Shown: piece by piece, positions 1 through 13,600 of the stretch
Layout of the letters: every line of letters starts with the position of its first letter
Position numbering within the stretch: the first letter of the stretch is position 1
Assembly (NCBI GenBank): GCA_964017155.1
Contig: OZ024862.1
Coordinates: 33,883,691 to 33,947,690, forward strand
Length of the DNA stretch: 64,000 nt
Direction: 5' to 3'
Origin: Oasisia sp. SBJ-2009
Lineage: Eukaryota > Annelida > Polychaeta > Sabellida > Siboglinidae
Notes under the pieces: generated by a model
Told to the model about the DNA's origin: nothing
Databases searched by the model: none
What the model saw: the letters and a program-made list of their open reading frames with translations, nothing else
Translations under genes and position numbers: made by a program

Positions 1-822
1 CCGTGCGGTGCCGTGCGGTGCGGTGCCGTGCGGTGCCGTGCGGTGCCGTGCGGTGCCGTGCGGTGCCGTGCGGTGCGGTGCCGTGCGGTGCCGTGCGGTG
101 CCGTGCGGTGCCGTGCGGTGCCGTGCGGTGCCGTGCGGTGCCGTGCGGTGCCGTGCGGTGCCGTGCGGTGCCGTGCGGTGCCGTGCGGTGCCGTGCGGTG
201 CCGTGCGGTGCCGTGCCGTGCCGTGCCGTGCCGTGCCGTGCCGTGCCGTGCCGTGCCGTGCCGTGCGGTGCCGTGCGGTGCCGTGCGGTGCCGTGCGGTG
301 CCGTGCGGTGCCGTGCGGTGCCGTGCGGTGCCGTGCGGTGCCGTGCGGTGCCGTGCGGTGCCGTGCGGTGCCGTGCGGTGCCGTGCGGTGCCGTGCGGTG
401 CCGTGCGGTGCCGTGCGGTGCCGTGCGGTGCCGTGCGGTGCCGTGCGGTGCCGTGCGGTGCCGTGCGGTGCCGTGCGGTGCCGTGCGGTGCCGTGCGGTG
501 CCGTGCGGTGCCGTGCGGTGCCGTGCGGTGCCGTGCGGTGCCGTGCGGTGCCGTGCGGTGCCGTGCGGTGCCGTGCGGTGCCGTGCGGTGCGGTGCCGTG
601 CGGTGCCGTGCGGTGCCGTGCGGTGCCGTGCGGTGCCGTGCCGTGCGGTGCCGTGCGGTGCCGTGCCGTGCCGTGCCGTGCCGTGCCGTGCCGTGCGGTG
701 CGGTGCGGTGCGGTGCGGTGCGGTGCGGTGCGGTGCGGTGCGGTGCGGTGCGGTGCGGTGCGGTGCGGTGCGGTGCGGTGCGGTGCGGTGCGGTGCGGTG
801 CGGTGCGGTGCGCGCGCGCGCG
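1..822. repeat. GTGCC/GTGCG pentamer satellite array
   Basis: Uninterrupted tandem array of the pentamers GTGCC and GTGCG. They mostly alternate (10-bp higher-order unit). A pure GTGCC block lies near 211-265, and the last 120 bases (about 697-812) are pure GTGCG, decaying into a short GC run. The array reaches the window edge, so its full length is unknown. The three long overlapping reading frames here arise because no pentamer phase makes a stop; they are not genes. Confidence 0.97.
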
Positions 823-1052
823 CGTGCGTGTGTATATTCGTCCCCCGTCCCCCACCGGACTGACGCCCCTGGAGGGAGTAGCCAATGCCAATGTTAGTGC
901 TATAAATTAATAATATTATTACATTAACTATTGGCGTGATCATCAATATAGGCTCGATCTACAGTAAAATTATATAAAAACACAGTAAACATATGTAAAT
1001 ACACATTGATTAAATGTCGTCCGAGTGCAACAGTTGCTTGCTGGATGGATAA
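823..1052. other. Unannotated intergenic stretch
   Basis: AT-rich unique sequence between two tandem arrays. I see no coding potential, RNA gene or element end. Confidence 0.6.
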
Positions 1053-1330
1053 TTGGATATGGATGAATGGATATGGGTGGGTGGATGGGTGAGTGAATGG
1101 GTGAGTGAGTATGTATGTATGTATGTATGGATGGATGGATGGATGGATGGATGGATGGATGGATGGATGGATGGATGGATGGATGGATGGATGGATGGAT
1201 GGATGGATGGATGGATGGATGGATGGATGGATGGATGGATGGATGGATGGATGGATGGATGGATGGATGGATGGATGGATGGATGGATGGATGGATGGAT
1301 GGATGGATGGATGGATGGATGGATGGATAT
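1053..1330. repeat. GGAT tetranucleotide microsatellite
   Basis: Degenerate GGAT/GAGT units lead into about 200 bases of near-perfect (GGAT)n. The repeated MDGW and PSIH peptides on the two strands are translations of this array. Confidence 0.97.
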
Positions 1331-1339
1331 ATAGATGAT

Positions 1340-1595
1340 CAATCGACTGGTCGATTGATTGGTAACTGATGAACTGATCAATCTCCTGACGGTTTGACTC
1401 CACACAGGAGTGCTGGCCAGTATTTCAAAAAGACAAGATTGCCCCATCCCCCAACTGGTGCGTCTTCCCCCAACATTCACACCGAATCTAGGCGAGGACA
1501 AACAAAACAGGTACCCCATCAAGCGCGCCGACCAGAGACAGCCCCGATAGGCAAGCCCCCGATAGCGACTAGCGGCGAGTTCGTCCACTAACAAA
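1340..1595 (+). promoter_or_regulatory. Probable SMG8 promoter and 5' UTR
   Basis: About 250 bases of unique sequence between the GGAT array and the SMG8 start codon, richer in CpG than the intron that follows. No TATA box is visible, as is common for housekeeping genes. The transcription start cannot be placed. This is positional inference only. Confidence 0.4.
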
Positions 1596-1657
1596 ATGGC
1601 GACCCGCAGCAGCGATGGATATGAATCGTTTCGAATACCACCTAATTTCAATTTGCA
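1596..1657 (+). CDS. SMG8: SMG8 exon 1 (start codon)
   Basis: ATG at 1596 opens [20 protein letters not shown]. The exon ends in phase 2 at CA|GTAAGT, and the next exon supplies the missing G. The start was chosen because this is the only upstream exon that joins in phase to the conserved G-domain exon. This N-terminus is poorly conserved in the family. Confidence 0.75.
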
Positions 1658-4600
1658 GTAAGTTTCAGTTCAAGTTTACGCTGTCAGGCAGTCTGAGTTA
1701 TAAGATATAGTTTTGGTATTCGGGCTTGGTTTGTAAACGCGACGCTTTGATCATGATAAGTGTTTGTCTTGCATTATCGCCCAGCTGTCCTGACTTGTTT
1801 GTAAACAAGTTAGTCTTGTGTCTTGTCTGACAGGTGATGTACCCACTGACACTGTCACTACCCAGTGTCTTGATTTCAATTTGTCATTAGTTTCGGATTG
1901 CGTGCGTTGTGGGTGCATGGGTTAGTGATACTCGTTTGCTTAATAATTAAATGGTCCAAACTGCATTAATTCTATAATGAATCTATTCTAGTCTGTCTGC
2001 GGGTATTTTTGGGACTCTAGACGAGTCCCAAAACAGAAAACTATAAAACAAAATATAATTAGTTTATCGCTATATGGTGTTTATTTTAACTTACTTAGTC
2101 TTAGCTTAGACCCTTAGTCTTAGACTTAGAGGAGTGCCTACCTGGCAGATGATACAGATGCCTTAGTCCAGTTACATAAAAGATTGCTTTAGTTTGTTTT
2201 AGAAAAATAGTTTGTGTTAAAGGGGCACTATATGGGATTGAACCTTCCACGCGAAACAGCAAATTTTGGCCGACCCACGAGGAGGCAGCACCGTCAGTAC
2301 CTAAAAATATCTTGTTGAATTTGAATCAAACACGACATTCGCCACTCTTTTCCAATCTATTACAGATGTTTCCACAACTGCACTGTTCAGGATAACTTTT
2401 AAAAGCCATGAGTTAAAAAATAGCAACAACAATTATCACGCGGGACGCTTGTCTTGTCAGTTGTCGCAGTTTTGTCCACCGCTCGGCTGCGCAACATCGT
2501 TAACGTCAACAAGATATTTTTAGGTACTGACGGTGCTGCCTCTCGCGGGTCGGCCAAATTTTGCCGTTTCGCGTGGAAGGTTCAATCCCATATAGTGCCC
2601 CTTTAAAGAATGAACATTTCATTTTGAACATAGTCATTAACAATTAGATATGTAATAATTATTATTTAGACTACCTCCCTTCCTTATACAGTGTACTGCC
2701 AACACATTTCACAAGTTCGTTGAATTTAATGTGTTTTTTAACGTGTTAACTGTGTTTTCACCAGTCTAGATTGTGAACTTGGTGAAAAGCATATCCCAAA
2801 ACTGGCAGAACTCTAAGTTGCTAGCCCTGTCCACTTCTGCTGCTTGTACAGCTGGTGTTTTCTGTTTGCATATAATTTATTTTTGTATTCTCACTATAAA
2901 GTTTCTGATGTCATGTGCAAAACACTCAAATTACATCATTTAACGGGCAGCATGCCTACAGTTTTATTCCAGTTTATTCCAGTAAATGAGGAATTTTCAT
3001 GCAAGGATTTATGTACGTTATATTTCATAGGTGTTTGCCAAACAAAGGTGACAAAGTATGCATTGTGGCAATTATTGGGAAAAGTGACCACAAGAAACAG
3101 TGCTCCAAAGCGTCCATGCTCAGCCCAGTCACCAACAGAGACATCTTCTTGGTATGTGGCGTCACCTAGTGTGCTTTATGAGTTCTGACACACACCTCAG
3201 AAAGGCGGTATACACATATATAAAAATAGTTGTACTCTCAATAAGCCATGGGGTTTCTTCTTCACCTGGCGTCTAGGGTGAATTATTAGGGTGGAAATCT
3301 TGTTGAATCTTGTTAAATCTAAATATCGCAAGTCATTTAAGCAACTGTTTGGATGCAGCCAATTGTTCAGTGCTATAATTGGTCAGTGCTATAATTGGTC
3401 AGTGCTATAATTGGTCAGTGCTATTCTATGCTTGTTTATAATTGAGCAATTTCAATAGAAAAACTAAATGTTTTATTTTGAGAAACTCTCTGAAAGAAGG
3501 AGTAACACATATGTTCCGTGTTGGTTTAAAACAAGATTGCCCTGGGTATTACAACTGCTGTTTTAGTAAATGTTTACAACGTTGTGGACATGAAGTAGTA
3601 ACCATTCATTTTTGCAGGACGATGCATTAAATGGTGAAGCAACAGAAAACGGCTTAAATGTGAGTATCGATTTGTGATGTCAGTATAAGAAGGCATGACA
3701 ATATTGCTCAGTAGTTGAGTCTACCACGCCAACCATTATAGAAAATACAATGACTTCTCTTTTCTTAATCACTTCTGGGCAGAACAAATTACGCCAATTC
3801 ATGTTATCAACCCATTTTAAAGTGACCTTTTCTGTTCCTCATTTAGAATGTTCTATACTGAAATATATGTGTTGATAATTTATGTAATTAGTAACTACCA
3901 GGTAAGTAGTAAGTTGTGACATCTGCTGGACGTGTGGGTGATTCCCAACAGGTCTATTGTATTTACTAACCAGTTTGATTCTGCTATCAGTTTTGTCAAG
4001 TACAGTTCTGAATAGGCGCTCTATTCAGTACGTATAATTATTCACAATGCTATGCATAGTATCATAAATAATAGCTCGACTTAGAGAGCAACCATCACAT
4101 CTCATAGCTGGGCAATTCCATATTGGAGAGCCCAGACTGCTAAAAATTAAATCTTGTTGAAACAGTTTAAAAGTTGTACCACTGATGTAAAACATACGTA
4201 AAATTCAGGCCCAAGTAAAAAAATGGTGCCATCAGTTCACAATTTTTTTTAATTGCATTTCTAATGGATTGAATTCTTAGCAGTCAAACTAATGGAAAAA
4301 CAAGGGCCAACAGAAACCCCTCCCATCTTACCATTAACTCTTAACTTATTTACCTTATTTTATAGATTTTCAAAGTTCATAGTGTATGTGTTCAAAATTC
4401 AGAAAGCAACTTGTACTGCATAAGCTGTATTTTGATATGGGTAGTCACACATTTTCATATATTTATTATGTAATTCCGTTACCGAAAAAGTACATAAAGT
4501 TTTCCTGAGAGCCAACAAGTGATCAAAATTGACAGTTACTTGAAATTCTCTTATTAGATACACCCACAAATAGGTGAGAGTACACAATTTATGTGAGTAT

Positions 4601-7600
4601 TTTCCCATCTTGCGGGAATTACAATAACAGAATTACATGGTTTTTTCTCTTGCGCTATAAATCATAAGGCTAAGGTTTATTGTCCAAGACTATGACTCCA
4701 ATTGTTCTCTGGAGTGATATCGCGTGATCACATCCAATAAGGTTAACAAAGTTGCTGCCAGGACCTGTCAAAATATTTTACATGGATGCATCAACTAAGC
4801 CATGGTTGAATTAAAAATGATAAAGCTCATATGACTGGAATGAGATCAGTCTAATTCCCAACATTAAGCAGTTGCAAAGAGTCAGAGGGTAGTCGATTAC
4901 ATTGTTTGTGACAGTTATATACAAAACCATGTCAAATAATAATCCACGAGGAACTTCTTCAAAATTAAAATACTGAAATAATGAAGATGACAAAGAAGAC
5001 AACAGCATGGGTAATCAAACTTGAGAATACAGAAAAGACCTTGCCAAAATGTCTGGACTTAAAGTGGATGGTTGTAAAAAAAAAAGCAAAAAAGGTGTCT
5101 TCCCAGGTTTTTTAAACTAAGGTGACAAATTACTTGAAGTGTGTTGAACTATGTAAATTTATGTGGCCTGATGTTGAAGATATATTGACAGCCTCTACTG
5201 ATAAAGATTGTGACATTAACATCCTCCCTGACCCACAGATGGACTGGAATTCAATAACTGCTTTCGACTGATTTTGAGTTAAATGTGAAATACATCGCTG
5301 TACTGTGTGTACAATTATTGGCCAGTAAAATTTTTATTTTTAGTAGAACATGAAGTTATGGTGTTCTGTAATCTTGCAGAAAAGAAAAAATGAGCATCAA
5401 TTATTATTTGATGTTTTATTCCAAAAATAGTCAGACTCGTAATTCCGTTACTATTGCATGTAATTCCGTTACCGATCAAAACCAGTTCACTATAAAAACC
5501 AGTACTTATATCATGAGTAAAATTCTATCCAATACAAGATCATGTTAAATGTCTATTTATTAATGCTAGTTGTTGGTCTGGTAGATTGCAGATTTCAGAC
5601 GATATGTCATGACATTTAATAAAAACTGATGTTCAAATTCTCTGAGTAATTCCGTTACCAAAATTAAAACAGCCATAATTTTGTAATTATTTTACATTTC
5701 TTAACAGGTACCACTGGTACTTATAGGGTGTAGTGTGGACTTCAAACCATGTTTAAGTTTCTTTTGTAGATACATGCTGAATGGGAAAATATAACCATTT
5801 TAAAGGTGAAATGAACATAAAAATTATAATTAAACAAAGTAAATAACATACTAATATGATGTTATTTATACAGGTTTAACCCCTGACAACTTTTGTAGTT
5901 TATATATACACGCAGTTTACCGTCTACAAATCAGCCCATCTGATCGATTTCCGAGTGAAATACCGAAGTGAATAGTGTCAGTGGCTGCCGCTTGGAAAGT
6001 ACTGATGACGTAATAAGTACCATAGAAAATTTCGCCATATGAAGTTAGAGTCTGGCGAGTCAGATTTGGACAGTTATGCGGCTACTGTAAGAACTTGTTG
6101 GTCAGTGAATGCATACAGTGGTGAACCACTGGCTTCAGTAGTCACAAAAAACAAGCAGGAAAGCGACATTGAGCACAAGAGAAACGGAGAGGGTGAGTTA
6201 TCAGGGGCCGCTGCTGTCGGTGGACTACTGTACGAAGACCCAAACATTCCTACTGTGGAACAAAACATCGAAGTGGATAGTGTCGATGAAACACCAGGAT
6301 GGTTGGTGGTATATTGTATGCGCATTTATGACTGTATTAATTGGTGTGATAGGAATATTACATTTTCAAAGACAGAAAAGTAATAGTAGTTTTATTAATA
6401 CCAACGGTATCGTATTGCCACGGAATTTCGCTATTGTAATGCATAAACTTCAGACTTTATTTCTTCCATTCAGTAATAATAATCCTGTGGTTGATTATTC
6501 TATTACTGTTGAGTTTCACGTCTAGCCAGGCAAAAGTAACGACGCAAAAAACTTTTAGGCTTGGAGTTTAGATGAAATGTGTCGATCACTAAAAGTGTCA
6601 ATGCAATTTGGACGATGTCTGTAAGCAACTGTGTTTGGACTGGTTATGCCTGGATGTCGTGGTCGCGTGGAATACCAGTATACAAGTGAACTTAATAATA
6701 AATAGAAATATTCAATTTGATTACCAAGCCCTATATTATAATAATATATAATGCGTTTGTAGATATCAAATATTAATGTTACAATAAATTCTTCAATGAT
6801 GGTTGAATCGAACGACGACATGAACATGAAATGGTCCTTGACCTGAGGCTAATCATTGACAAACATGCGCTCCCTAAAAATTAAATAATAAACAGATTTT
6901 TTAGTTGGACATTATAGCAACCATTCGTAAATAGGGCACTTACGCAGAATTTGGACCAACCTCAATTGTGCAATTATAACCTTATATTTGCCAACATTTG
7001 ATACATATTCTTGCCACCATTTGTGTTACAATCGGAACGACTTATCTCCAAGTTCCGCCGTTTCTGGAAAGGCAAGCTACGGCTTCGGCCTTCGCCTTTC
7101 CTTCGTAAGTTCGTTTCTATCCCCCGGATTCGCTTTAAAATTTTGGGATTATTGGGCATGTTAGTTTTGATTTCTTCAAACGTTGTCGACCTGGCTTAAA
7201 ACACACAGACTGGTAAACAGCTGGATCTGTGACGAAACACGAACTGTCAAAATAATCTTGGCATAACTAAGCGAGAATACCGACACCGAGTCGGTGTCCA
7301 GTTGACTCGACCGACTTGTTTGATCCACTGCCTTCGTCGCCTTGGCTCTTTCTCTATCGAAAATTAAAGAAGCTCTTTCCGGAATTATCCCCGTTGCTGC
7401 ATCCAAAAGCCACGCAGAATACCATGTTTTATTCGATGAAGAAGAACACCGCAAGACACCATACAACAAGAATACGATTGAAATCCTCAACCTGCTGCTA
7501 GCGTCTATGGTACATATGACGTCACACTCACGGAAACACCCGAAGGCAAAATTTCATAGGCGGTGTGTGAGGAAGTATTCTTATTTGCATGATTTTATAA

Positions 7601-10600
7601 AATACATTTGTTTTCAAGTATTCATACTACACGGTTATATTATGTTATATATATTCTATTAACCACAGCCTTTAATCTAGCATGTTCATTTCACCTTTAA
7701 ACCAAAAAATATTGTGAATTGTAATTCCGTTACCATGGAATTGCCCAGCTGTCTTTTTTACACACGAAAAGGAAATGTAGATTTATGAACTCATGAACTA
7801 AAATCTACTAACACATTCCAACAAAATGTTGATCCTTGCCCTGCAGATGTACTGTAAAATATTGTAATAATAAATCAGAATAGTTATATACACAATAAAA
7901 CAGTTGTAAATGGCCCCTTATTAATTAGCCGCAAAACTAAAAGTATTATCTAACTCTTGATATCTGATAAAGCCATAAAACATCTTGTCTGGTAGACATA
8001 TCGTCCCCTGTATCAAATGGTCACACACTTAAGAAGATTTCACGTTTTCCCTGATCTTATCAACCAGTATTTCTTTCTTGCTTTTAGTATCACATAGATG
8101 GTCACTATGACGCTGACAAGAGGGTCATTTACCTGCACCTACAGTCTGCCTACGATGCTGGACAACTGACCGGTCTGTGCAAGAAGGCCAGCGATGAGAT
8201 ATCCCAGTCGGTGAGTGGACGGGAGTCTCACTAGTGAAATAGTAACGGTTTAACGATGCGTTTGCATAGAGCGCAATGGTCCAGGTGTAGAGCTTCGGAC
8301 GTTCAACTACGAGAACCCGGGTTCGAATCCTGTGCTGCGGTGTTAAAACCTTGGGCAATTTTTTTCACTCTACATTGGTCCAGTTCACTCAGCTGTATAA
8401 ATGAGAATCTGGCTATAGACAGTGGTGGATATGTATACGAGCAGCCTTTGCGCATTAATTGTAGCATATGGCTGGATGCTTCCCAGAGAAGCCGAGATGG
8501 TGTCTGAGTGAACAGGTCTGTCAGGAAAGAAAAGTGTAACGCACTTTGAATGGTCCTGAAGACTGGATACTGCGCTATATAAGAACTTGCCTTCTTTTTT
8601 TAAAGATCAACAGAAATATTATTCAAAATCAGACAAATGCAACAATGTTTTGACAAAAAATACATCAGTTACCAATATTTGAGGTTTCATTCAGAAATCT
8701 TTTTTAGAGCATAATGAGCATTTTACAGTGGTAGGAGAAATACCAATTCAGACCAGTGAATGGCATGAAACTAGAGAGTAACAAAACTTGTTGCACTTTG
8801 TCCAAATGTATGGAAATGTGTGGAGACAATTTGACTGGCCATATTCCATCTTCTTTAAAGTCCCATTTAGGAAAAACTGTTGATTCGTAATAAAACTAAT
8901 TGTCTAAGTTAGTTTCACAATCACTTATTAAAAAAGATTCCTTTGAGTTGCTTTAAAGAAAACTACAGTGTGAGTGTAAAATGTTAGTAGATTCTGGTTC
9001 TCTAAGTTGTACCTTTGTGTGGGAGGTGGGGGGTCTATGAGTGAGTGTGTGTGTGTGTGTGAGTGTATGTGTGGGTGTATATGGGTGTATGTGTGAGTGT
9101 GGGTGTATATGGGTGTATATGGGTGTGTGTGAGTGTGTATATGTGTGTGCATGCGTGCGTGCGTGCGTGCGTGCGTGCGAGTGAGTGAGTGTGTGTGTGT
9201 GGGGGTGTGTGTATGGGTGTGAGTGTATGTGTATGTATGTGAATGGGTGTATATGGGTGTGTGTGCGTGCGTGTGTGGGTGTGTGTGTGTCGGGGTGTGT
9301 GTGGGTGTGTGTATGTGTGGGTGTGTGTATGTGTACAACTGTACATGTTGTCAGTAAACATGTCCTAACAGACACGTGTGTTTGCTGTGCCAGGGGTTCC
9401 TGGCCTCCTGTCACACCCTGGAGCTGAAGCACGCCCGCGCCCTGCTGTACCTCTTCACTGTGTCACACATCCTCCTGGTATGTGACGTCTCTTGACGCAG
9501 GCTCTCACACATACCATGTCCTTGGTTTTGAGATAAAATTATTTTTGTGTTTCATCCTCAAAAGTAAATAAAAATAAAATCTAAGAGAATAGTAACAACA
9601 TCTGAAATATTATTTATGCCAAATGTAAAAAAAGTGTATTCATACAACACAATTGAACACATGATAGCATAATTTATTGCTAGTTATTAGCTACCCACAT
9701 GGGAAGGCAATGCACGATAGCTAGGGGGATGTATTGTTTTTTATTATAAATTATGACATTGTAGTATCCTAGCTCAACTACTGTTTAAGATAATATTTTT
9801 TTATTTGCTTGGGCAATTTTTTAAATGGCGTTTGTCGTGTATTACTATGAAACTCTTAGAATGTTGATTCACATTTCATAGAAGCTACAGCTCCTGGTCA
9901 TTTTCTTGTCACATGACGTTTGTGTTTTACATTGTTATTTGTGAAGTTATCAGGGTACCACAATCAGACTACACTATATAATTGTTGCATTTCTGTAATA
10001 ATGAATGGAGCAATTTAAAATGAGATACCACAAAGAAGCATTATGTAATTGTTTAATGTCCACAGTATGGTACTGCATGGCGTCACCTGAACAGGTCATT
10101 GTACAGTGTCATGAATGGTTGTGTCGTCACCTGACCTTTGACCTTTGGTGTCTTCACCTGACCTTTAACCTTGTAGCTTGTGCATCCCGGCAGTTCTTTT
10201 GACATCAGTTATGTGAGGCTCTTCAGAATTCTCGAGAGCACCAGGTACGTGAACTCACTCAACGAGACAATTGATTTTGTTATGGTGTTTACTGCCGATT
10301 TTATGATCATGTAAATTATTAATGCTTGTCATCACAAAGTGAGTGTCTTGAATTTAGAAAGAATAAATTTTGAAGCATTTTGGAAATAGGGAAATTGATT
10401 GTCACCACTTTGTTTTTATTGTTTCCTTGAGACAGTGTGACAGCAAACTAGGTAGTAAGTGACATATGTGAATTCTGCACAAGACCCACAAATACTATCT
10501 AGGTGATGTGTCGTCAGATTCTAGCAGAACTGCATACCTTATAATCCATCATTCAACGTCTGATTTATTTGTCGTAACAAATTATCTGAAACTACTCAGA

Positions 10601-13600
10601 AACACGTGTATTGTTGCTGTGGGCATGGGTTTTACAGAATTGCCCAATTCCAAAACAAACTGTTCACCAAACTTCGCCTTTTATTTAAAAAAATCTAGTC
10701 TACTGACAATATTTCAACAATAGATATTTCATTGTAAAGCTTACCATTTTGCAATTCGAAAGGATACAAAGCTAAATCTGACAACTTTGCAACTTAATAC
10801 ATACTTCATTGTGGAAGTTCACAAGTAAAAAAAGTTTAATACATTAAATTTATTTGCAGTGTTCAATAACATTAAAAAAATTAAAAGTCAATAAATGTTG
10901 CCTGCCACAGACAGAAGCTGCAGCCCCACATGACTGATCTACTCCAGAGTCTCCCCATCTCCAAGGACTGGGCCCTCGCTGCCCGCCCCTGTTCCCCCCG
11001 TGTACTCTTTGTCTTCGCCTCATCCACCCTCACAAACACCCCCGACTGTGGGGGCGGTGGCAACGGGGGCTCAGGGGGCGTGAATGGAGGCCCCCGGCAG
11101 GATGGCGGACCCCCCAGTCCAAGGAATCAGGTACAACGTGTAACGGTTTTATGTTGAACTTTTTGTGTGATTTATTTGTTTAACTTAGTTCATATATTTA
11201 TCATTGTAATTTTTACATTTCGATTGATTGTGACATGTTAAAATTGCAAACTATGAAATTGGTCGAACCTTGACTGGACAGAATATCCAGAGTGTTGGTT
11301 GCTTACACCATATGTATTTACAGACCATTTAAGATAATTTCTTGACAGGTAATTAATACAATGTAAGATTCTAAACAGACTCATTTGACAGCGCTAGAGA
11401 AACCAGCTGTTAACTGCAGTGCCGGTTGGTGTTTTCATGTACAGTATTTTCAACAATAAAAATAAATTACAACACAGAATGTTTGCCAAACATACAATCA
11501 TAAATCACACATTGTTGGTATCTGCATACTTCTGCACCAATGTTAGAAAACAACAGTGACTGAACTTTGCTAAAAATTACCACCCCCACTAATTCCACGT
11601 GACACAGCGGGCGACCTCTGTATAATGGCAAAAGTGAGGCAGGTCCGAATTCTACATAAGTGCCAACTACACTTTATTTCCTTCATTTCTTTATCTACCC
11701 ACTGTCTCATTGGTGTCACAGAAGGTGTCCTCAGTCAAACGTCTGCAGCATGCCATAGAGGACCAGATCTACCGCATCCTGCGCAAGGCTCGAGTCATCA
11801 CAAACATTAGGTGGGTCTACTGTCAGTGTCGGGAGATAAATGGGATGTTAGACAGATAAATGTGTAGAGTAACTAAAATCGTTTATATAAAAAACTGTTT
11901 GGATTTACAAAAGATTATCAATTTTTTTTAAACAATCCCCCAGTCCGTTGTCAAACAAAAGTCCGTTGTCAAATATATTATATTGTCAAATAAATTATAT
12001 TGAGAACAGCGATTTCTTGAATGTACGGGTATAAGTATATATGTATCTGTACTTTATAAGTTTATGTTTTGGGGTCACAGGAAGACGGCACATCATGTGC
12101 CATGTGACCACCACATAACAATACTTTTTTGTTTTGATTGGTCATGTACATGTATAATGTATTCTTGTTGTTGTTACGAATTCAAATTTGATTTGATTTA
12201 AATAAAGGGGGATCTTCCATCGTGTCACAGGACTCGAAAAGTGTCTTTTCATCCAGTAAAGCAAAATATGGCAGTTACATCACTATCAATGATTATGAAG
12301 TGTAGCACTATTGCCACAACTTTTTGAATTAGACACCAAAATGTACATGTAAAATGTGCTTCCTACATTTCTTCAAAAGTTTACTTTCTCATATATTCAT
12401 ATCATCTATGTAATGGCATATGTAAGAGATCCAGTGAGATAAAAAAATTGAATATTTCTAGGTACCACTATTGATTATATGCTCAAAGAATTTCTGGGCA
12501 AATGTGATAGATCTTTTTTGTTGGTTTAAATATATAAACCGTCTTTCTTTTACTTTTTTTAACAACACTTTATAGAGCAAAACACTTATATTGGAATAAT
12601 GTAGCAATTTAAGCACATAGCGACTTATTTAATGAATATTTATTACATGCACTTCACTTTTTTTATCAAAACTAACTTTGTGTTTATCATGAAATTGATA
12701 TAAAAAGTTAATGTTTTCATTAAAAAAAAAATTTACTCTACTATATAAACACGTGATTCAACAAAGGTTTGTTCCATGACTGAGCAAAGTTTTGAATATA
12801 ATAAATTTGTTCATGTGTTTTCCCTATCTGCAGCAACAACTCACTGTTTGCCGTGCCCGCCAACCAGGAGTTTGTCTACGTCCACCAGAAGCCTCTGGAC
12901 ACGGCTGACCCTGTCCAGTTCTACATCAGACAACTGACCAGTCACTGCACCCTCTACAGAAGCACAGGTGGGCAGTGGACAGTGGTCACCTCCCACTGCC
13001 CAATTCACAATCCTCAGTGTCAATGTTTAACATTTGAATCGTCAGTCATAAAACTGTTCATTGGTGCCATCTGTCATTATATTTGGACAACCGATCAACT
13101 GAAACTCACATGAAATGTAGTTTTTATTTGCACGTGTTTCCACTGTACATGCAAATATTTTAAATGTGCAAATAATTTAAATGTGCAATTAATTTAAATG
13201 TGCAAATATATTAAATGTGCAAATATATTAATTGTGCAAATATTGTATATGTGCAATTATTTTATATGTACAATTATTTTAAATGTGCAAATAAATCAAA
13301 TGTGCAAATATTTTAAGTGTGCAAATATATTAAATCTCCAAATATTTTAAATGTGCAAATATTTTATATGTGCAAATATTTTAAACGTGCAACTATTTTA
13401 ACAATGTCTCCAAGCTGGATATGTGAACCAAAATCTGGAATTGTGATATAAATACTTATCTATTTGAGCTTGCTACTGACATGTCTAAAATGCTGTGTAT
13501 GTTTATTGTTGTAGAAGATTTAAACAACTTTTTATTTGAACAAAGCAAGTAGCTGAAGGTAGATGTGCCACCCACATAACTGAGATAATGTGACCTGATT

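Noticed and set aside
3..910. Three overlapping 286-300-codon frames
   Set aside because: Translation of a pentamer satellite; Cys/Arg/Ala/Val/Pro repeat only, open in all three frames.
924..1651. Minus-strand PSIH and plus-strand MDGW frames
   Set aside because: Products of the GGAT microsatellite; the unique ends show no conserved domain and overlap the SMG8 start region.
8256..8360. Functional tRNA gene
   Set aside because: B box present but arms do not pair into a cloverleaf and the sequence continues into a SINE body and tail.
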